NCBI GenBank assembly: GCA_025399215.1
Contig: MU621104.1
Coordinates: 62,001-126,000 of the forward strand
DNA: 64,000 bases
Reading direction: 5' to 3'
Source of the DNA: Globomyces pollinis-pini
Taxonomy: Eukaryota; Chytridiomycota; Chytridiomycetes; Rhizophydiales; Globomycetaceae
How positions within the stretch are numbered: position 1 is the first letter of the stretch; each line of letters opens with the position of its first letter. The notes beneath the pieces are model-generated. The model did not search any database. It was given only the letters and a program-made list of their open reading frames with translations, and was not told the origin of the DNA. Below, one piece after another: positions 59,086 to 64,000 of this stretch. A program made the position numbers and the translations under genes.

Positions 59086-61310
59086 ATGAAATATACACTA
59101 CAACCACATTTACAAATCCCAGTTTTTGAACGATCAGATTTGCAAGCTGCCAAAGTACAAGCAATCCCGGTATCAGAACCAGAAAATGAGAATGAAACAG
59201 CTATTTATCAAAGTGTGTTGGTTGAAGGTCAATTGATACGTACCATGAATCATTCTCAATCCATTCAAGAATTGTTTGCGCGAACTGTAAAAACTTACCC
59301 CAATAAACGTTGTTTTGGAACTCGTTATCCATCATTGGTGGATGGTGAAAAAGTTTGGGGTGAATATGTTTGGAAATCTTATGAAGAGGTAATGGACACG
59401 TTATGATTTATCATTATAGGCTGATGAAGATCGTCAACATTTCGGATTTGGGTTAATGCAATTGTATGATCAACATGTTACCAACAAAGTTGATAAATGG
59501 TTCATGGGTATCATGTCTGTCAATCGTTATGAATGGATTATCGCTGATCTTGGAGCTGGGTCTTTCAGTATTGCTAATGCTGCTCTTTATGATACACTTG
59601 GACCAGATGCTTGTGAATACATTCTAAATCACGCCGAAATACCTATTGCCGTAGTATCTATCGATAAAGTCCCAACCATTTTCAAGTTGGTACCTAAATG
59701 TCCACATCTGAAGGTGATTATTGTTTTAGAGAGTTTGTTGAAGGGTGAGAAACCTGATGCGGAGAGTTACAAGGAACAAGGAACGGCATTAGGAGTGACT
59801 ATTGTATCATTCAATGAAACATTACAATTGGGTAAATCTAACCCAAGACCATTTCAATTACCATCCAGTGATGATATCGCATGTTTATCCTACACATCTG
59901 GTAAATCAACAATCATTTACATCTAGGAACAACTGGTACTCCAAAAGCAGCCATGATGAGTCATGGTAACTTTATAGCAGCTTCCATTAGTGCACAAAGT
60001 TTGGAAATTGATGAGAATGATATTCATATGTCATATTTACCTCTAGCACATATATTTGAAAAATCATCTGCATTAAATGTCTACGTTCGAGGAGGATGTA
60101 TAGGATTCTTTCGTGGAACTCGTAAGAATGAGGTATTGAATTGATTGTTAGCGAAATTATTAATGGAAGATTTATTGGTTTTACAACCAAATACGTTTGT
60201 GGCTGTTCCAAGAGTCTTGAATAAGATTTATGATAAAATGACATTGGCTACCATCTATTCTGATTCATTTATAAAATCAAACTTGGTATCACATGCATTG
60301 AAATCAAAGTTACATCATTTAAAAAAAGATGGATCATTAACTCACGCGATTTGGGATCCTTTGGTATTCAATAAAATGAAACAAGTTTTTGGTGGTCAAC
60401 TTCGTGGAATATTATCAGCTGGTGCACCTATTGATACTGAAGTCATGAATTTCTTTAGAGTAGTTTTAGGTGCTAGTATGATTGAATCTTATGGTCAAAC
60501 TGAAACTACTGGAATTGCTACTTTGGTTTGGCCAACGGATTTTGATGGTGGTCATGTTGGTTCACCAGCATTAGGTGTAGAAATGAAATTAGTATCTGTT
60601 CCTGATATGGAATATTTTGCTAAAGATCTAAAGGTACGTGACATTTCATTGATTTATAAAAGGGTGAAATATGGTTTAGAAGTGGTGCTGTTTTTAAAGG
60701 GTACTATAAAGATGAGGAGAAAACCAAGGAAGCTATTACTGAAGATAAATGGTTAAAGACAGGCGATATTGGATCTATAGATGCTAAAGGCAGATTATCA
60801 ATCATTGATCGAAAAAAGAACATTTTCAAATTATCTCAAGGTGAATATGTCGCACCTGAAAAGTTGGAAGTCATCATTACCAAAAGTAGTGTCATTGGAC
60901 AAATCTACGTTCATGGTGATTCACTTCAAAATGTATTGGTAGCAATTGTAGTTCCTGATGAAGAATATTGTGTTCCATTAGCAATCAAAAATGGTTTACT
61001 ACCATCAGATACAATCATTCCCACTCCTAGTCAACCTGGTCAACCAGCCAATGAAATTTTTATCCAACTATGCAACAACAAGGAATTTAAAACCTTGATT
61101 TTTGATGAAGTGACCAATATTGGTAAACAAGCTAAATTTAGAGGTTTTGAGTTCATTAAAGCCACTCATATTGAATCTGAATTGTTTTCGTTGGAAAAAG
61201 ATTTGATGACTCCAACTATGAAAATGAAACGACCTAATATTGTTAAATATTATAGATCCGTTATCGATCAACTGTACCAAGATCTAAATGCAAATCAAAA
61301 GGAAGTTTAG
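59086..61310 (+). CDS. Long-chain acyl-CoA synthetase
   Basis: Five exons over introns of 31, 26, 30 and 29 nt give 702 residues, normal for LACS/FAA enzymes. ATP/AMP motif: YTSGTTGTPKAAMMSHGN, restored across the 26-nt intron. Also LPLAHIFEKSSA, PRVLNKIYDKM, SYGQTETTG, the motif DKWLKTGDIGSIDAKGRLSI, and IDRKKNIFKLSQGEYVAPEKLE with the fatty-acid signature region. It activates long-chain fatty acids with ATP and CoA for lipid synthesis or beta-oxidation. No clear N-terminal targeting signal or C-terminal peroxisome signal is seen. Confidence 0.95.
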
Positions 61311-61692
61311 AATAGTTAATAAAATGACTTAAATATCAAGTAACTCAAGTTGTGGTATTTTAACTTGTTCATTATGTCACGATTTGGAAGTGACTGGTTG
61401 ATGAGTCCAATGCCAAAACTAGGCGAAACAGTCTACAAAGCGGCTAACAAAAAGAACAGTGTTAGGTTTAAAAAAACTTCATAAACCCGAATGATTAGAT
61501 GGTAAATCCATCACATTTCTCCATTGGACTTCATTCGTATATATTGGCTATGTTTGCAACTCCTCACAATTCACCCAAATACGTGGTCGTACAAGATTGG
61601 TGACTACGCCTTTTTTTCACTGGTTATGACTTGCGGACTCGGTATAAATTGTCCTAAATAATACATTCCCATATCTATTTATAATTGTAACT
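61311..61692. other. Intergenic spacer
   Basis: AT-rich spacer upstream of the RING gene. Nothing notable was seen. Confidence 0.35.
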
Positions 61693-63039
61693 ATGGCAAC
61701 TCCGGAAATAATCTCTACACAGACCACAGACGATGCCCATTCAGTTATAGAAACAGTGGAGGATGAAAATCAAGCTACTTCCACTCCACTCTCATTCAAT
61801 GAAAAATACAAGATTGGATTCAACTATATCCCTGAGCTCTACTCTGACAGTACTTCTCTTGGTAAAATAATGTTTGTGTTGAACATTGTTTCTTCTGTTG
61901 CTCAGGTAAGTACATGTAACTGACAATTGTAAGTGTATTCTCGGAGTTATCACCATTTTAATCACGAAGGATCAAAATCCTGAATTCAGATACTTCCTTT
62001 TCGTTATTGTCTACACATTAGTTCTTTTTTTGACACTTCTGTTTTTACCATACTCGTTTACCTTTTCACGAGTAACACACAACATTCCAGAACTGGTCCA
62101 GATGGAGTCGAACAGAAGTGCCGTAAGATCCGTGATATATGCCATTAAGTTTCTAATGCTTCTACCAGTCTTTCATCGTGCAGTCACCCCACATCCGATG
62201 TTACTTTTTTATACTGCACTTGTGTACCTGGTACTTTACATAATCAGTATGATCCTACCTGTAAGTACCATTATAGCTTCCAAACCATAAACCATTCTTT
62301 CTACTCTGCACATATTATATCAGTCTTACCATTTCGTAGGTGATTTTGGTTCTATTAGGAATAATATTTTTCCCTTGCACATATCTGTACTTTAGACATG
62401 CAGTACAAGCGGAAGAAAAGGCAAAAGTTGTTGGTGCCTCAGGTACACTCTGTCCCATGTTTTGTTTACCATTAGATGAACTTATTTCTGCATTTCCTAC
62501 TTTCGGATTTCGTAAAAGAAAAACTGAAAGAGTAGATCTTGAAGCTCCTGGTTCTGATTCTACCTCAAACACAAGGATGTCAGACAATCAGATGAAACCA
62601 ATAATTCCAATGAATGACGGTCAAAGTGATCAAACTGGTGAAAGTAGTACTTCAAAGACTAGCATCTCTAAGCAGGTAAAACGGCGAATACTCACAATAG
62701 TCGGAGAATCCTAAACCAGAAAAGAAGAAACCAAGATTCAAGCTGTTTTCGCGTTCCAACAAAACCAAAGGAAAACAATCCACTCCATCTTCAGAATCAA
62801 ATGCCAATATAAATGAAGATATTTTGGAACTAAACGATGATGACGATGCTACTTGCACGATTTGCCTTTGTGAATATGAAGAAGGAGACCGACTTCGACA
62901 ACTTGGATGCAAACATCATTTCCACAAAGATTGTATTGATGAGTGGCTTCATCGTAATGGCAAGTGTCCTTTATGTAAGTTCATGTCCAGTTAACGTGTA
63001 GGTATTCAAGGATTAGAAGAACTTCCCTACAAAAAATAA
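61693..63039 (+). CDS. Multi-TM RING-H2 E3 ubiquitin ligase
   Basis: Five exons over introns of 28, 79, 49 and 27 nt give about 387 residues. An N-terminal Thr/Glu-rich leader is followed by about four TM helices ([16 protein letters not shown] through [16 protein letters not shown]) and a basic Ser-rich linker. A C-terminal RING-H2 reads [12 protein letters not shown]...[16 protein letters not shown]...CPLC, with the eight zinc ligands in place. The last Cys codon is split by the 27-nt intron. Membrane RING ligases of this form mark proteins for removal at ER or endosomal membranes; the target is unknown. A tandem paralogue follows. Confidence 0.88.
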
Positions 63040-63383
63040 TTCAAACACACCTCCCCATTACTGTTGTAATTATAATAAATTTCATATGCATAGTCAAGTT
63101 TTTTTTAATGTTCGCCCAAAAAATAATGGAGGGGAAATATTAAAACTATGGTTTGTATTTGATGAAAAACAGTATCATCAGAAAAGCTTTTAGATCCAAC
63201 GAGGTAGCCATCAATATACAGAATTTTTTTCTGGTTACAACTCCCTTACATGTGGCTATGTTTTTAGTTTATCCTCTACTGATGTTAAGGCTCAGTTCCT
63301 TTAGTGGTGTTTCATTTGGCACTTGTGGACTTCTTATAAATAGGCCTATTTAAATATACTTATGCCTATTCATCATTGTAAAT
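63040..63383. other. Spacer between the tandem RING genes
   Basis: A short + strand open frame at 63153-63353 has no start context or family. No other signal was seen. Confidence 0.3.
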
Positions 63384-64000
63384 ATGACACCACCAGAAAG
63401 AAGCTCTACACTGAGCACACATATATCTGATTCAGTTATAGATATTGAAAATCATATTACTGAACCTTCATCCCCACTCTCATTCACTGAAAAATACAAG
63501 ATAGGATTCAAATACATCCCTGAACTTTACTCTGGTAGTACTCCTTTCGGTAAAATAATGTTTGTTTTCAAAATTATTGCTGTCATTGGTCAAGTAAATT
63601 CATTTAATTAATTACAAGTGTATGCTCGGAATTGTCACCATCTTAATCACGAAGGATCAAAATCCTGAATTCAGATACTTCCTTTTTGTTATCTTGTACA
63701 CACTGATTCTTCTTTTGACACTGTTGTATTTACCTTATTCATTTACAAATTCACAACCAACACTTAACGTTCCAGAACTAGTTAAGTTGGAGTCGAACAG
63801 AAGTGCGGTAAGATCCGGGATATATGTCATTCAGTTTGTTTTGCTTTTATCAGTCTTTCATAGAACAGTCAACCCGCGTTCGATGTTACTCTTTTATACT
63901 GCACTTGTGTACCTAGTACTTTACATAATCAGTATGATCCTACCTGTAAGTACCATCTATAATTTCCAAACCATAATCCATTCTTTCTTCTCTGCACATA
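63384..64000 (+). CDS. TM-RING paralogue, cut by window end
   Basis: This is the 5' part of a second copy. MTPPERSSTLSTHISD replaces the leader, then PLSFTEKYKIGFKYIPELYSG is near-identical to [21 protein letters not shown] in copy 1. A 25-nt intron after VIGQ and the following exon ([53 protein letters not shown]) keep the same structure. The second intron starts at about 63950 and its sequence is also clearly similar to that of copy 1. The RING part lies outside the window. Confidence 0.88.

Overview
The window is AT-rich nuclear DNA from a eukaryote using the standard genetic code, most probably an early-diverging fungus or close relative. Fungal signs are a SAT4/HAL-type kinase, a CCX-type cation exchanger, an EFM7-type methyltransferase and a Ser/Thr-rich, apparently GPI-anchored secreted protein. 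A rotatin-like (centriole/basal body) protein and an IQ-motif protein hint at a flagellated or recently flagellated lineage, but I cannot name the organism. Gene density is high, with about 37 genes in 64 kb on both strands and mostly short spacers. No tRNA, rRNA, CRISPR array or transposon was found.

Almost every multi-exon gene is cut by very short GT-AG introns, mostly 23-34 nt, often with a CTAAT/TTAAC-like branch motif just before the acceptor. Open frames of 60-300 codons are therefore usually single exons. I rebuilt most models by splicing. In many genes the spliced length comes out as a whole number of codons and restores conserved family motifs: DPP IV (11 introns), the P450 (9), the phosphodiesterase (4), TMCO3-like (7), the cation exchanger (7), VTT (4) and acyl-CoA synthetase (4).

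Layout. 0-8 kb: PH-domain protein, a novel LND-repeat protein, PLAC8, and a DPP IV with a His-rich stalk. 8-13.5 kb: AN1 zinc finger, six-TM cyclic-nucleotide phosphodiesterase, P450. 13.6-20 kb: a head-to-head pair of paralogous membrane redox genes (DOMON, cytochrome b561, split cytochrome b5, flavin reductase with an inserted SH3) around a small CMC4-like gene. 20-30 kb: IQ-motif gene, broken BEM46-type hydrolase, four-TM protein, long rotatin-like protein, ATG14/UVRAG-like protein. 30-41 kb: aldo/keto reductase, 7TM protein, EFM7, two EF-hand paralogues around an F-box gene, TIM8, TMCO3-like antiporter, PRA1. 41-50 kb: CCX exchanger, two paralogous DxD glycosyltransferase-like proteins, ATG4. 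50-54 kb: two paralogous secreted proteins, each with two 2H phosphoesterase domains. 54-64 kb: SAT4/HAL-type kinase, mitochondrial-type J protein, VTT protein, long-chain acyl-CoA synthetase, and a tandem pair of TM-RING genes, the second cut by the window end.

Functional groups: autophagy (ATG14-like, ATG4, VTT family), mitochondrial intermembrane space biogenesis (CMC4, TIM8), calcium and cation handling (CCX, EF-hands, TMCO3-like, SAT4/HAL-type kinase), and cell-surface proteins (DPP IV, DOMON redox pair, 2H proteins). The most unusual items are the redox fusion pair, the secreted double-2H proteins, the His-rich DPP IV and the pervasive ultra-short introns.
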